Counted from the stretch's first letter, positions 20,193-32,654 are shown. The stretch: DNA of 64,000 bases from Xanthostigma xanthostigma (GCA_963575645.1 OY754469.1:41684753-41748752), one strand, 5' to 3'. Numbers and translations are program-made. Notes: generated by a model from the letters alone, not told the origin.

Positions 20193-20389
20193 GAATTACA
20201 GCTCTGTTCTAACCTCTCTGCGAACGATAGTAGCACTTCCATACGTAAATCGGCTTCCAAAAAGTTTAGTAACTTTAAATCTCATATCATTGAATTTCTT
20301 TGAATACGCAAATGATAAAATAATAGCCGAAGGATGCCGAACTGAACCGAACAAATCATATTCTGTGGGTGTGCTTACAGATGTAAAAT
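20193..20389. other. Short spacer with overlapping open frames
   Basis: Frames on both strands (66 and 70 codons) cover 20191-20408. TCGGCTTCCAAAAAG also occurs near 12200 in a related context, so this may be an old repeat. No recognisable protein. Confidence 0.3.
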
Positions 20390-21090
20390 AAAAAAAAATT
20401 CCAGCCAATTGGGCGACGAGACCATTCCAACTTCAAAAATGTTGACATTTGATTATAATAAAGAAAATAAAATTTCTGATATCGCGTGAGGTGACGCGGG
20501 TAGTGGCTAGTATTCAATATGATATTAACTACTTATTCGTTGCCATGGTTACCTACATCATATGTTCCATGTCATGTAATAATTAATCAAAGCATGCCTA
20601 ACTAGTTTATTTCTGACAGATCCATAAAACAAAAAAGCGGCTGATTTTTTTTTATTTTCAAAATATTTCCGAAACTATAAAGTTTAGAAAAAAAAATGTT
20701 TAACAAAACTTTCTTGATAAAATAAATAGAATAATAAGCCGTTATGAAAAGTATACCATTATTATATAAAAAACACCGTTTTAGCATATATCTCATCTGC
20801 GCATGCGCCGATTTTCCCCAAAAACAATAGGGCTCTTCATATTTGCATATCAAACATCCTCCCAAAATTTGGTTTTAATCCGCTAATCCGTTTGACCTGT
20901 ATCGTGTTCACAGACAAACAGACTAACAGACAAACAGACAAACAGACTAACAGACAAACAGACACACAGAGTTTTTCCAAAATATGTTTTTGGGATTCGA
21001 GGAATCTCAAAACGGAAAGATATTGTAAAATTTTTGAAAAGTATTTTTGACCTACACTAGTACCATTCCCCACTTGTGGGTTGGAATGGT
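20390..21090 (-). repeat. Family Q repeat, copy A (full)
   Basis: On the minus strand it begins ACCATTCCAACCCACAAGTG, then GGGAATGGT (a terminal hairpin). It runs through a minisatellite of CAGACTAACAGACAAACAGA type (20910-20966), GCGCATGCGC, GCATATATCTC and ATCAGAAATT, and ends GTTGGAATGGTCTCGTCGCC, CAATTGGCTGGAA and a T-run. Other copies: 29257-30165 (two), 32935-33648, 47478-48160 and 58582-59765. The ends are constant across copies, so it is a discrete mobile unit of ~700 bp; class unknown, with no coding. Confidence 0.75.
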
Positions 21091-23514
21091 AAAAACAACA
21101 TTTTTCTTAGTTGAGCCACAATTAAGCCCGTGAGCTACAGTTTGGGCACCGCTGTTATAGACGTTAGCGTTGGCGTGCTTGAGTAGCTTTCCAATACTAT
21201 TTGAATGATAAAAACATCCCCAGAAACAAAATGAAATAACCCAGTAGCCCTCGTATTTTTAATATATATTAAAAAGCCCATCAACAACCAAAATGCATGC
21301 AGCGGAACTTGCAATTATCCGTACGTAATAACACAATATGTGTACATTTATTACATAGTGTCGAACATGTACGTGTAATATTAACATGTTCCTCAATAAT
21401 AATAATCTAGTGAGTCATGATATACAATTTCACGCTTGATATGACATTTGATACGGTAAGCTGTGATATCTCTTTGTGCCTCCGACTACTGATTCAAATT
21501 AAGCCCTTGTGACTCACTAACTGCAACAATATCTGCCACCAGTATAATCAAAGATGATAGTGCAGTGTCGAATTTGAAGTATATTACGAAATTAAACAAG
21601 TTTATATTTCGTCGTTGGTTCTGTAATAACTCTTATGTGCATATTTGGCAGATTTTACGTTTTTTAGATGAAAAGATTCAAGAAACGGAGCTCTATACAC
21701 TAGTAATACCTTCAAATTAATTTTACAGTAACCAACAAGGGGAAATAAATCTTATGCGAAAAGTTGTATCAAATAATTCCTCCCATGTGCCAATAAATCC
21801 GAAATTAACCTTAAATATTTTTTAAGAAAATACTTCGTCTCAATTAAACATGTATAGTGAAGATAAGTATGAATTAGTAATATACCTCTGAAATTGCTAG
21901 TTCTTACCATCCATTGCTGAAATGGCCACTTTTTGGCCTTTCCTGCAAATTTTACTTTTTGCACATTAGAGTTAACTAACGGCGATATCTCGATCATTAG
22001 TGTATACTTTCCGCATCAATTGTAAGGCAGAAAGTCTAACATTTACTCCTTGGTGGGATTACACGCACCAATGCGGAAAGTTCGTACTTTCGGGCGGTAG
22101 TAAAGCAAAAACAACCAATCAACTGTTGTTTAGATGTTGTTTCCATAGCAACCCTATTACATTTTAGCTAATAGTCGCAAGCAGCTGTCATTCGTGTTTT
22201 ACGGTATACATACAAGCTTCTTGCTTGGAATTTATCTGTGTTTTTATATAATTAATGTATTTAATAAACGTGCTTACGACCGAGGTATGAATGAAAATAG
22301 TATACACAACACCATGTTGCCCTCGGCTTTGCATCGGGATCATGGCGCGCAGGGCAAGAATATCACACTTTCGGCCCTTGCGGTGTAATATACTATTATA
22401 GCGATACTGATCGTATATTCAAATTCTCGTTTATTAAAACCTGCGGGCTGGATTTCGGAACCTATAGGACATTTTCATTGACTGTTGAATGCATTCAAAT
22501 GATGTGAAAGATCTAATGGCGCGTTTGGATGGGAGTAAACACGTGGTATTGGCGTGACACTTATTACGTTTGTGTGCGTCACAAGCGTTTTCGCGACTAC
22601 TTCAAAGATAAAAATGCAATAATTTGCGTTAAAATTTAATTTATTGCTGCAATTTAGAAAATAATAGACGTGTATATTAAAAAACTGGATTTCAAAATTT
22701 GTCATCATGCCTACGCGGTCGAAGTCGCGGGTAAAAGCTACATTTTATATGTTAACATATATCACGTTAACAGACGATAACACTTTAAGTAACTAATTAA
22801 ACTATCCTTTTGCAGTTCGTAATTAAACTTTGATCTCTTTGATTTAGAGTTGATGTATATTTACAGTCTGAAAGTATTCTATGATTAGTTTGTTTAATTA
22901 CAATGTCTGTTTGTAGCTTCAAATTTAATAGCTTCGTTTGACAAAGAAGCACTTCGCGGACTTCCGAAGCATAAGTAATATAACTATGTTCAATCATCTG
23001 TAAAACAATTTTATAATAGATGCAAGTACAGGTTCGATAACGTAGCTTGTCACTTAAAACTTGGATGCGCTTTGAAATAGTGAATAGAGAACATTTCATG
23101 TAGAACTGCCGAAGTGTTTACCTCTACAGTACAGTCTGTAAAAAAGGTATTTTTGTTGTAATATTATTTATTTTATGATTGAAAAAAAAAATAAGCTGGA
23201 ATATCTAGACGTCTCACATCTAATCTCTTTTGTTAGATGCTAATGCTGTTAGTTGTCAGGCATATAAAACCCACAATATCTAATTAATAAACTTCAAACC
23301 TTTTTACCCGACTGCAGCGAAGCCAAAAGAAAGGGTTATGAGTTTAGCAGTCTATGTATGTTTGTATTTACGGATGTTCCACCGTAGCGCCTAAATTATT
23401 CATCCGATTTTGTTAAATAATGTGTCAATCGATTCGTTATTACGGCCCGGGTAACATAGGCTACATTTATTTTCGAATTTTGGTCCCAGAGGGGAGCAAA
23501 TTGAAAACAAATGA
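21091..23514. other. Mostly unannotated; small inverted repeats near 22.0-22.4 kb
   Basis: Within 22009-22385 are two inverted pairs: ACTTTCCGCAT (22011) with ATGCGGAAAGT (22072), and TAGTATACACAACACC (22299) with GGTGTAATATACTA (22382). CTCGGCTTTGCATCGGGATC lies between the latter. They suggest a decayed foldback element. Frames at 21752-21997, 22475-22708 and 22797-23099 (all minus) show no family. 23330-23415 (TCTATGTATGTTTGTATTTA, ATTATTCATCCGATTTT) has the wording of a common insect repeat. Confidence 0.35.
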
Positions 23515-23770
23515 AAAATAAGTTCAAAAACTAAAACCTGACTACTGAAAAGTATGAAACAAGAAAATATTCTCATCTGAGGATAGCCGTGGTAGTATGC
23601 CATCTCATATATATGATGTTCTTCTAGATGCATAGCGTGAGGCACTTTGCCTTAGAGCTTATGATCGCTTACTACTGTTAAAATGTAATGTTTTGTTAGG
23701 GTAGGTGGCATATGACCACGGCTATCCTCAGATGAGAACATTTTCTAGTTTCAGTTTTCGAACTTATTTT
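23515..23770. repeat. Foldback repeat
   Basis: Arms 23515-23602 and 23707-23768 are inverted copies sharing AATAAGTTC.AAAACT, GAAAAT.TTCTCATCTGAGG, and ATAGCCGTGGT. The left arm has an extra ~20 bases. No coding; class unknown. Confidence 0.65.
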
Positions 23771-24474
23771 TTTTATACAGTCGTTTATTAAGACTGGTAT
23801 AAAATCAAAAAAATGTTTTTAAAAAAGGAATTTTAAAACTCATACTCGTATGTTTTACATAACTAATCGCAACTAAAATTAGTAAATAAAAAATAATATG
23901 TTCTATTTGTAGTAATTTATAGTCGCTTTTAACACAAAAAAAAATTAACTTAGTACATGCTCCTAGTAATTTTTAAGTCACAGTGTAGCAAAATTAATTT
24001 CCGATTCAATTTAATATCACGTGTATGCTTTTAAAGGAACCTTTTACAGCTTTGTACATAATATAAAAAATTTCATTAAGCATTCCTCGTTTTTCAATTA
24101 CATTTGTAAGGGTTCTCCACATAATGTAATATATATGTACAATAGGTTACCTTTATAATACACGCGAATATGTGATATCATGAAATGGTTGGAGCTAAAG
24201 TAGTAAGTATGTTTTGCAGTACATACTTAAAGCTACAAATTTATATGAGACGCATCAGCAACAATAATTGTACTATCGTCATAGTATCCAACAAGTATGA
24301 ATATAACAATTAATTTTTGAAGTGAAACTTTTAACGCCGCGCTAGGGTCATAAATTGGCCAGGATCAGTCGAAATGCTTCCCCTTTTTCGACCTCAACCG
24401 GCGATTGAGAGGAAAGAATCGGAAAATAATAATAACTAGCCGTCATGTGGCTATATCTCTGTACATGGTTGTGG
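23771..24474. other. AT-rich, no feature recognised
   Basis: One GC-richer stretch at 24334-24410 (GCCGCGCTAGGGTC, CAACCGGCGATTGAG) is unclassified. Nothing else is visible. Confidence 0.4.
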
Positions 24475-24916
24475 ATGGTCGGAATCGACTCAGAATGAGT
24501 TTTTCTATATAAGTATGCATAATATCAAACGAAATAGAGCGAATTTATTTTTCAAAAATTTTTCAATTTTGAAAGAAGGGTACCTTCTTAATTTTTCCGT
24601 TTTTTAAAAACCCAAAAATCTATGACATAATATTATCTATATGTTTGGAAAATCTCCGAAACTACAAAAGATCATGTTTACGAATGGTCGGAATCGATTC
24701 AGAATGACTTTTCCACCCCTTCTTTCTTTTTCCGTTTCTAGAAAAACTCAAAAACCGGTGACATATTGTTTATATACAACTTACAACTGAGGTTTTTCTT
24801 ATATAGAAAAAATCGATTCTGACCACTCCCACCTCGGTTTAGACGCTATGACGGTTAATAAAAACTAAAATTCACACCATCTCTCGAAATGCGGATGGTC
24901 GGAATCGATTCAGAAT
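24475..24916. repeat. Long-period repeat of GGTCGGAATCGATTCAGAAT
   Basis: GGTCGGAATCGA(C/T)TCAGAATnA occurs at about 24477, 24685 and 24897, roughly 208-212 bp apart, with a partial inverse (AATCGATTCTGACCA) at 24807. Sequences between are weakly alike (TTTTTCCGTTT, AAAAACCC/CTCAAAAA, ATGACATA). This looks like an old ~210-bp tandem array. Confidence 0.55.
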
Positions 24917-25004
24917 CATGTTTGCTTCATAAAAATATTTTTTCGTCGTTTGACGATTTAAAAAGTATAGTACTCTTAAAAGAATAGTTACAAAAGCAAG
25001 TATT

Positions 25005-25286
25005 GTGTACAATCAAGGCCGCATAGTTATAATTTCAATTTATATACTATCAAAAGTATTGAGTTCGTTTTGTACAACCCTATTTTTACGCAACCATACG
25101 TCATATTCAGGACAATATACGTTTCAGGATAAAACAATTGAGTTACCTGTACCAAAAAATATCAACGATCTATTGGATTTCCGAATCAATGTGTTAAAAT
25201 ATCACGCCGACATGATTCACAATATTTATTCCGAACACCGGAGGAAATCGCCTCGGAATACAATAGTAATTATTTTTTTTGGTTAA
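25005..25286 (+). CDS. Open frame of 93 codons, unrecognised
   Basis: I do not recognise this frame. It has a hydrophobic start (ISIYILSKVLSSF) and a mixed, charged centre (DKTIELPVPKNINDLLDFRI), then ends in IIFFG. Composition in the middle is less AT-skewed than chance frames nearby, so it could be a fragment of an old coding sequence. There is no splice or promoter evidence, and chance is quite possible. Confidence 0.15.
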   Translation: MYNQGRIVIISIYILSKVLSSFCTTLFLRNHTSYSGQYTFQDKTIELPVPKNINDLLDFRINVLKYHADMIHNIYSEHRRKSPRNTIVIIFFG

Positions 25287-25425
25287 ATGAACATTATGTA
25301 GTACTAAATTGTGATTTATACCTATCTTGGTTTATTATTTAATACAGTGTGTTGAACGTGTAAGGTAAACATAAAATTTAATTAATATAGTTCTTTTTTA
25401 TTTACTTAAGAGAATAATTGTTTAA

Positions 25426-25660
25426 TTAAAAATACCGACCAAATGCGAGTCGGACTCGCGCACCGAGTGTTCCGTGCAAAATTGTAGGTACATAAATAGT
25501 TCGTCCATCACGGGAATCGAATCTCGAAGATTTATCTCGCTTTGCTGTTTTTATACATCGACATAGGTCGCGAACTAAGTTTATAATTTCAATTTCAGAT
25601 AGACTACCCGAACTATATCTACTGTATACTGATAGCCTAGCGGTCATACCGTGCTGTATG
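25426..25660 (-). repeat. Insect interspersed repeat with GAGTCCGACTCGC tail
   Basis: On the minus strand a box-B-like ATTCGATTCCCGTG (25513-25526) is followed by ACAATTTTGCACGGAACACT, CGGTGCGCGAGTCCGACTCG, CATTTGGTCGG and an A/T-rich end. From memory this 3' tail is widespread in Lepidoptera. The 73-codon frame across it is repeat sequence, not a gene. A weak relative lies at 58520-58562. Confidence 0.55.
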
Positions 25661-26873
25661 CAAGAGTTTTCATAATTGTATTTAAGTTAATGTTCGTGTA
25701 TACTGCTGTATAAACGCACCGTTAGCGGATGCTTGTTTCGTAATCAAAGTCACTATAGTAGTTCTCTATGTACACTTCAACACGGCCATACACAAAATAA
25801 CATCACTACGAAAAGTCCATATACACACTACACTATAACACTGAATGTCCATATAACACTATAAAAGTTCATATGACACTAAACACTTCACTGCTAAATG
25901 CCTGTATACACAAAATTTATCTGTAACACTCTAGTTTATATTTAAACTTCACTAATGGTCTGATAACCACACAACTATATTTATTTATTTCGGAATAGTA
26001 ATCCACGTCTTCACGGCACCGCGTCCAAATCGTGACCTCCCTATTTTTCCTCCCTTCTATTTATATCCTAAGCCGCCGCGTGGGTCAAACATTCGGCGAC
26101 GATTTCTTTCCGCGCAATTCCGCCGGATTTTTCTGTGTTGTGAACCCGTCTTTTGCGTTCTTTAGACAATACAAAGCAGTTTGGCTTCCTGCTTGTACAA
26201 CAATGTTTTCGGAAGCCAAGCGTTAGTGTATAATATCTATTATCAAATTTTGATACGTGCAGGGACAACCCTACGAATCTTGACATGTTCAACGATGAAG
26301 TTAACACTCGGTATATCGTGTTTCATTAACAAAAACATTCGATCACGTCATGTTTTCCAAATTAAGCACTTGTTTCCAACACCCGTGACAAAGATCGGAT
26401 ACAACAAATTGACATAATGCAAAACATTTGTGTGTTTGCATTGACAATTAAAACAATGGCAGCAATTATGTATAGTAATGCACATATGTACGGTTTTTCA
26501 ATGGAATATTAATTGACAATACAAACTTATGCTACAAATCAATAGCAATTTCAGCATACAGCATACAACATTATCAAGAGTGCTTTAAAAATAAATGTAC
26601 TCTTTTAGTTTCATGGTGTTCACAAAATTGAGAGGAACCAATTACCTTTCTCTATAATAATCACTTTTGCCAAAACCTGCGTCGATTGAGGTTTTATTCA
26701 AGCTTATTGTTCAATTTCACAAAAATCATTTTTTGTGCGCTGTTTAAAACAATCATTCATTTTAATAAATTTAACATGAATGCTAATTTTTAAAAGGGGA
26801 ATTATAAAACGGTCGAATAAAAAAAAAAACTTGGTGACTGATGATGAGATACTGTTTTAATAACTTGAGATAT
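25661..26873. other. Unclassified; moderately GC-rich part at 26.0-26.2 kb
   Basis: 25770-25930 repeats short words (CCATATA, CACTATAACACT, CATATAACACTATAA). 26005-26220 is GC-richer (CACGGCACCGCGTCC, AAGCCGCCGCGTGGG) with short frames on both strands that have no family. TTGGCTTCC (26182) and GGAAGCCAA (26211) are inverted. An LTR or a host 5' exon are both conceivable; neither can be supported. Confidence 0.3.
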
Positions 26874-27049
26874 TAAAATAATAGTTGGGTGACTAAATTA
26901 CTAAGTGAGCGACTAAATTACTAAGTGAGCGACTAGAATGCCTTCGGTAATTTTGAAGCAGATATCTTCTTTTGTTTTTACTTTTTATTTTTTTTTCACT
27001 TTGAGACTACAACTTAAAACTCACATTTTCGTGAAGATTGAAAACCACC

Positions 27050-27280
27050 GCTTTTTTTCATAAAGGGGTATGCGAATTGTCTCGCAGTGAAACGGAATGG
27101 GGCAAAGGTGGAGTTTTTAAAAAAATAATTCCGGGGTGAACGATAAACGGGTATGCGAATTGTAATTCCGGGGTGAACGATAAAGGGGTATGCGAATTGT
27201 CTCGCAGTGAAACGGAAAGGGGCGGATGTGGAGTTTTAAGAAAACAATTCCGGGGTGAACGATAACGGGGTATGCGAATT
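27050..27280. repeat. 120-bp minisatellite, ~2 units (second locus at 57.2 kb)
   Basis: TAAAGGGGTATGCGAATTGT begins at 27061 and 27181, exactly 120 bp apart, followed each time by CTCGCAGTGAAACGGAA, GTGGAGTTTT, AATTCCGGGGTGAACGATAA. The same units, and the same left lead-in (AACTCACATTTTC.TGAAGAT), recur at 57119-57510. Confidence 0.85.
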
Positions 27281-27282
27281 AA

Positions 27283-27397
27283 ATAGTTAATTGTTTGAAT
27301 AAAACTGCGTTTTCTAAAAATGTATATTTAATTGACAGTCAATTAAATATATATTTTTTAGAAAACGCAGTTCTATTCAAACAATTAACTATTAACA
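27283..27397. repeat. 115-bp hairpin
   Basis: AATAGTTAATTGTTTGAATA, then AAACTGCGTTTTCTAAAAA, then TGTATATTTAATTGAC, is followed at once by its inverse with two or three mismatches. It is a perfect-looking foldback with almost no loop, next to the minisatellite. Confidence 0.8.
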
Positions 27398-27640
27398 AAA
27401 TGCCGCTCAGAATAAATAAATAATTTGCCAAATTTTGAAAAAAATGCAGGAAGTAACGTTGACACTCAAACAAATATTAGGTCGCTCAAATATTATGAAG
27501 CTTCCCATTTTGTATTTTAAGTAACTCAAATGGATGTTTGTAAGTTGCTGTTCTGTTGATTTTTCGTCACGCGCAGTCAGTCGCTCACTTAGTAATACAG
27601 TAACCCAAATTGATTATTATTTTTGTCACCCAAAATTGTA

Positions 27641-29256
27641 ATTTAGTCACTCGTTTAAATAGGTACTACCCTTTTTAAAATTTATAAATTCTTTTATATA
27701 AATTTACACCATTTATATAATTTTACACGATTTATTGATACTATCACTATACTTTTAGTAAGAACCGATTTTTTTTTATTTTTAAAATTTTAGTTGGTGG
27801 GTTATGACACATTCTGTATATAATGAGTATAGTACTATTCACTATACCTACGTCCAACATAATACTTCTTATGTGAACGTGAAAAAACAACAAAGTTCTT
27901 CTTAACTTCATTGAAGTTTTCTTTCATGTAATATTGAAACTCTGAAATTGATTTAAAATGATATTCAGTTTCAAACTATTTTCATAATGCTATTATTGTA
28001 TTGTTTGTTTTTCGTATAGACTAAAATGTAAATATATTGTAGGAACTAGTATAGATGTTTGCCAAGAAAATATTTTGAAAAACATTTTTTTTTGTAATAC
28101 CTACTTGCATATTATTTAGTTATTATTTATTAATTGTTGTTTTATAATAAGTACATTTTCTTTATTAAGAGTGTTAAAAAAATTTAAGTAATTTAGTACA
28201 GTGCCTAATTATTATATTTTTTTTATACTATTCGCTAACAAAAATAATAAAAAAAAACTGCTTATAAAAATTAAACTACTCAACGCATTTCAGTGAATTT
28301 AAATAGGGTTCTAGTCTGATAGTAAACATAGTGAATAAGATACAAACCAAGGCAATCCGACTAAAATTGCGATCTGTAGAGCTCGGACCTATACGTACGT
28401 ACAGACCAACCGACAACTGCTCTTCGAGATTTTTATTTACAATTTTAAGAGTTGTTATGAACTCGAATCGATCTAAGAATGGTTCTGTTTTATAGAACAG
28501 AATCTCCCCCTTTAAAAAAGCTGCAATCTGAATGGATTTCGTGAGAAATTAACCTAGATATAACTTCTTATATGAACGAAAGTCAGCTCTGATGCGCAAA
28601 GCGATAATATTATTTTATAATAAGTGTAGCGGTATGTGCAATAATTTAGATTTGAGGAATTTTTATGAATACACTTTCGTTTAATTACGGTATAAATTCA
28701 TACGTGATAAAATCATTTTATAAAAGTACACGAAAACAATATATTAGAAACGTAACGATTCACAATATTAAAAACACGATGGACATTAATCTTGTAACGT
28801 GTAAAAAAAAGTTACTCATTAATTAATTTAACCACAAAATGTCCCCCTTTCTCACATATAAATATAAAAATAACAACTTGAGATAAACAATAGCTACAAA
28901 TAATAAAACTTGTAATGTTTACATGATTTTATACCCTAAACAACATCTGTTACAGACACGTAATTTGAACAAAAAAGTAACTAATTATATATTATGAATA
29001 CAGTCGACACGTTTTTTTCTCTCCTTTATTACAAAAATGTTTATATAATTTTAACTAAAACCGAATATAATTAGTGTTCACCCCATATCTTATATGAAGT
29101 ACCTACATACATTGCCGGTGTACCACATACCGAGTCCTCCCTAAAAGCATACACGTGGGGAAGAATTAATGTACCAATTATAATATCACAACGCCGTTAC
29201 ATAACTAAACGTGGACTCAACGAAATCAGTGCACTTTGAAATTCTAAAAAAAAAAT
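27641..29256. other. AT-rich, no feature recognised
   Basis: No frame above chance and no shared repeat. 28360-28425 (GAGCTCGGACCTATACGTAC) is slightly GC-richer and isolated. Confidence 0.45.
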
Positions 29257-30165
29257 CCAGCCAATGGGGGGGCGACGGGACCATTCCAACTTCAAAACTA
29301 GTTGACATTTGATTATAATAAAGAAAATAAAATATCTGATATCGCGTGAGGTGACGCGGGTAATGGCTGGTTTTCAATATGATTGTTGCTATTCGTTGCC
29401 ATGGTTACCTACATAATATGTTCCACGTCATGTAAAAATTATTCAAAGCACGCCGAACTAGTTTATTTCTGACAGATTCATAAAACAAACGACCGGCTGA
29501 TTTTTATTATTTTCAAAATAATTCCGAAACTATAAAGTTTAGAAAAAAAATTTAACGACATTTTTATGAAAACATAAATAGAATAATAAGCCGTTATGAA
29601 AAGTATACCATTATTACATAAAAAACACCGTTATAGCATATATTTTTTCGTTTTGAGGTCCCCTGAATCCAAAAACTCTGTGCCTCTGTTAGTCTGTTGG
29701 CAAGATACAGATCAAACGGATTGAAACCAAATTTTGAAGTGCAAATATGAAGAGCCCTATTGTTTTTGGGGAAAATCGGCGCATGCGCAGAACATATATA
29801 TGCTATAACGGTGTTTTTTTATATATTAATGGTATACTTTTCATAACGGCTTATTATTCTAATTATTTTTTTAAGAAAGTTTCATTAAATTCTTTTCTTC
29901 TAAACTTTATATTGTCAGAAGTATTTTGAAAATAAAAAACATGAGCTTTTCTTGTGTTTTGTAGATCTGCTTTGATTAATTTTTACAAGACGTGGAACAT
30001 ATTATGTAGGTAATTATAGCGACGAATAGCAAATATATTAAATACTAGCCGTTACCCTCGTCACTTCACGCAATATCAGAAATTTTATTTTCTTTATTAT
30101 ACTATATCAAATGTAAATTTTTTTGAAGCTGGAATGGTCCCGTTGCTCAATTGGCAGGAATTTTA
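29257..30165. repeat. Two family Q copies (B minus, C plus) tail to tail
   Basis: 29257-29640 is the right half of family Q in minus orientation (CCAGCCAATGGGGGGGCGAC onwards). 29641-30165 is a plus-oriented copy starting inside the unit (TTTTGAGGTCCCC..GAATCC) and ending GGAATGGTCCCGTTGC, TCAATTGGCAGGAA. Both lack the ACCATTCC start. The head-to-head junction near 29640 gives a hairpin of ~350-bp arms. The internal minisatellite is reduced to one CTGTTAGTCTGTT. Confidence 0.65.
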
Positions 30166-30676
30166 TATTTTTACTAAAGCGTTAAATTTCGATTTTAAAA
30201 CAATTCCTAGAATGTCGATTTTCCTGGGCTCAAATTTTATTTTCAGCATTATCAATTTTAAATAAATCTGAAATTTTGACATTATTCTTTGTGATGATGA
30301 TAGAATTAATATGTATATCAGAAGAGTGCGAAGTGTGCAAGTATTGTTTAGAAAGTCGATTGTGCTTGGTGTAGTTTTATAAAAACGCAGCCACAAGCAC
30401 TTCTGTATACCAATAAGGGCTCTAAAACACTGTAAAACGTCTCTTTGCTCTCTTATATGCATTTGGAACACTGTTTTTCAAACTAACTTTTAGGGAACCA
30501 CTTTTCAATTAATTAAATGAGTCCCTTCGTAAATAAGTTCATTTTAATTTTAATAATAAATGTCATTTTCATGGTTTCTCTATATTATGTTGAATACAGT
30601 GTTAAAAGAAGTTGCACTACATAAACTGTAGTTTGTGTTTAATGATCGCAAAAAAATCCATGTTTTGATTTTATTA
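30166..30676. other. No feature recognised
   Basis: A 102-codon minus frame (30163-30471) shows no recognisable family and overlaps family Q's end. Treated as chance. Confidence 0.4.
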
Positions 30677-31012
30677 ATAGAACCTTTGTAAGTCGAACTT
30701 CAAGGGAGCGCCAAAAAATTCGAATTAAGGGGTTTTCGACTTCTGAAGGATTTTGTAAGAAAATATTCGACTTGTAGAGGTTCAGATTCATTTTAACTAA
30801 TTTTGAGTTGCTATGTTCGAGATACAGAGGTCCAATTATTTTTTTTTACTTATAGCGGGAAAATATGTACCGAAATGACTTGTAGACTCACTGATTATTT
30901 CGACGTACATAGGGTTGAGATTTCGAGTAATCGAGGTTTTGGGGCTTGAAGGGAAAGGAACAAAACATATTTTGGAATTTTGGAGGTTTTCGACTTATCG
31001 AGGGTCGACTGT
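30677..31012. mobile_element. pogo/Tigger-like MITE, second copy
   Basis: The right end in reverse, TACAGTCGACCCTCGATAAG, is a textbook pogo/Tigger-like terminus with TA. The left end, ATAGAACCTTTGTAAGTCGA, is the counterpart of the right end of 19889-20192. Alignment along the full ~335 bp in inverse orientation shows they are one family. No coding. Confidence 0.75.
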
Positions 31013-31520
31013 ATTTGCCTACTTTGGAACTAAAAATCACTTTATTTGTTTTTCAGATTTTTAATGGATATTAAAGTGTAAATAAATAAATATTAATATC
31101 AACTACATATAAATTAGAATAATAGATAGACATATTGTAGATTATAGACGCTCAACAGTTGAGATCCTCAGCGTCTATGTGCCAGCGAGCATACATAAAC
31201 CGACGGGTACGAGCTAGTGTGCTTGGAAGCGCTTATTCCCAAAAAAAGTTGGAATTCCAATGTTTTCACCTGAGGGAAAATTAAAATATTATCAAACTTC
31301 ATCTTTTTAGTGAAACATTCAAAGCTGGGCTGAGAATTAAATGTTTTAATAATGAAATCAAATAAAACAATTTTAAAATAATCTGTGAAACAAATATTTA
31401 CATACCTATTACTGGCTTAAAATACATCCACTACTTTTTAAACGAGAAAAAACCATTCTTTAAAAAGCATGAACCACACTCTGAGAAACAACGGAACAAA
31501 TTATCTTTAATTGTTTCTTA
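31013..31520. other. No feature recognised
   Basis: AT-rich spacer with a GC-richer piece (31155-31235) that does not recur. Confidence 0.45.
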
Positions 31521-31965
31521 AGGCCGCTGCACACGAGGCTAGAAACGCTACTAGATTTGCCTACTAGTTTTCTAGCGCTGATTTTCTTGATCGCTGTTAG
31601 GTGCTCGCTTCACACGAGACTATTTTTCAAGCGTGTTTTGTGGATAGATCTGGCGCGCGCGCAGTGACAGTTCGAATATAAACACAGAGCAAAACGTGTC
31701 TGTTGTCTGACTCTGAGTAGAATAAAGCCATGTTGGTTTGCGATCGTTTTTTTTCAACTGCCCACGTGAGAAGATACTGCTTCCTGATTGGTTCTTACTC
31801 ATACCTAGCAGCAAATATGGCAGGGAACATAGCCCCTGTTCTAATTTTAAAACCTATCTTGTGAGCTAGCAGGCCAGCCCGCAGTGACGTCATTTTCAGC
31901 TATGTACCCAGCCTACCGCCTAGCAGAGCTCCTAGCGTCGTTTCTAGCCTCGTGTGCAGCGGCCT
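31521..31965. mobile_element. PIF/Harbinger-like MITE, complete
   Basis: The ends AGGCCGCTGCACACGAGGCT, then AGAAACG, are exact inverted repeats (27 bp). TTA flanks each side (31518-31520 and 31966-31968), the 3-bp TWA target of PIF/Harbinger. The 445-bp body has GGATAGATCTGGCGCGCG, CACAGAGCAAAACGTG and CTTGTGAGCTAGCAGGC blocks shared with 15824-16587 and 50573-50835. No transposase. This is the reference copy for end fragments at 9508, 9988 and 62071. Confidence 0.8.
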
Positions 31966-32652
31966 TTATTTCACTTTTTGTCCAAATTAAACTTTTTACA
32001 CGACTTACATTCGGTCTTAATGCTTCGCATAAACAATAGAGTAAAAAGTTTAACCAGCTTAAATAAACATTATAAGGCAGTTTGTGTAAATACTACCTAA
32101 TAATAGCGCTTATTAGTACTCGCTTAGGTACAGATAAATAAACACAGTCGTACATTAATTTTTCAAATTTGTTTTGAACGATTGTAATATGTAAGCTTAT
32201 TTATTTAAGGCCATATTCACCGAACGTAAGTATTAGTTAATTATTCTTCAAGTAACTACTCTACCTGTTATTTTGTTTATTAAATTAAAGGTAAATTTTA
32301 TTCCAAGGAACAAATTTGTTCCAAGGTTAGTAACTTCTATCTTTAACAGTGTTCGGTTTTATCCAGCATTAACTTGCATGAATTTTTAAAGAAATCGTAG
32401 TTCGATGAAAACTAGCTTACCTAATTCGTTGATAGCTACTTGTTCATTTTTCTATGAATTCCGATTTCCACTGATACAGCATTTCACTAGTCTTGAAAGC
32501 AACTGTAAACCGACTGTACTGTACTGAAGTAAATTAGTTTTCTCATGCGGTGTTCATTTCCGCTGAAACCAGCAGCAGTTCGTTCACAGCATAGAGAAAT
32601 GCAGACCAACCGATGGCAACCAAACCGACCGGTACCAACGCTGCACATAATA
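31966..32652. other. No feature recognised
   Basis: AT-rich with one short GC-richer stretch (32560-32650) before the next MITE. No frames of note. Confidence 0.45.
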
Positions 32653-32654
32653 TA

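Larger units (their letters stand above)
26874..27640. repeat. Inverted-repeat region enclosing minisatellite and hairpin
   Basis: AAAATAATAGTTGGGTGACT, then repeated AAATTACTAAGTGAGCGACT (26877-26937), is met in inverse near 27585-27640 (AGTCGCTCACTTAGTAAT). Between lie the 120-bp minisatellite (27050-27280) and a near-perfect hairpin (27283-27397). Class unknown. Confidence 0.5.

Noticed and set aside
22797..23099. 100-codon minus-strand frame
   Set aside because: No recognisable motif, no coding-like composition and no supporting context.
25661..26220. LTR or host promoter
   Set aside because: Short repeated words and a GC-richer end suggest it, but no TG...CA ends, primer site, second copy or coding partner was seen.
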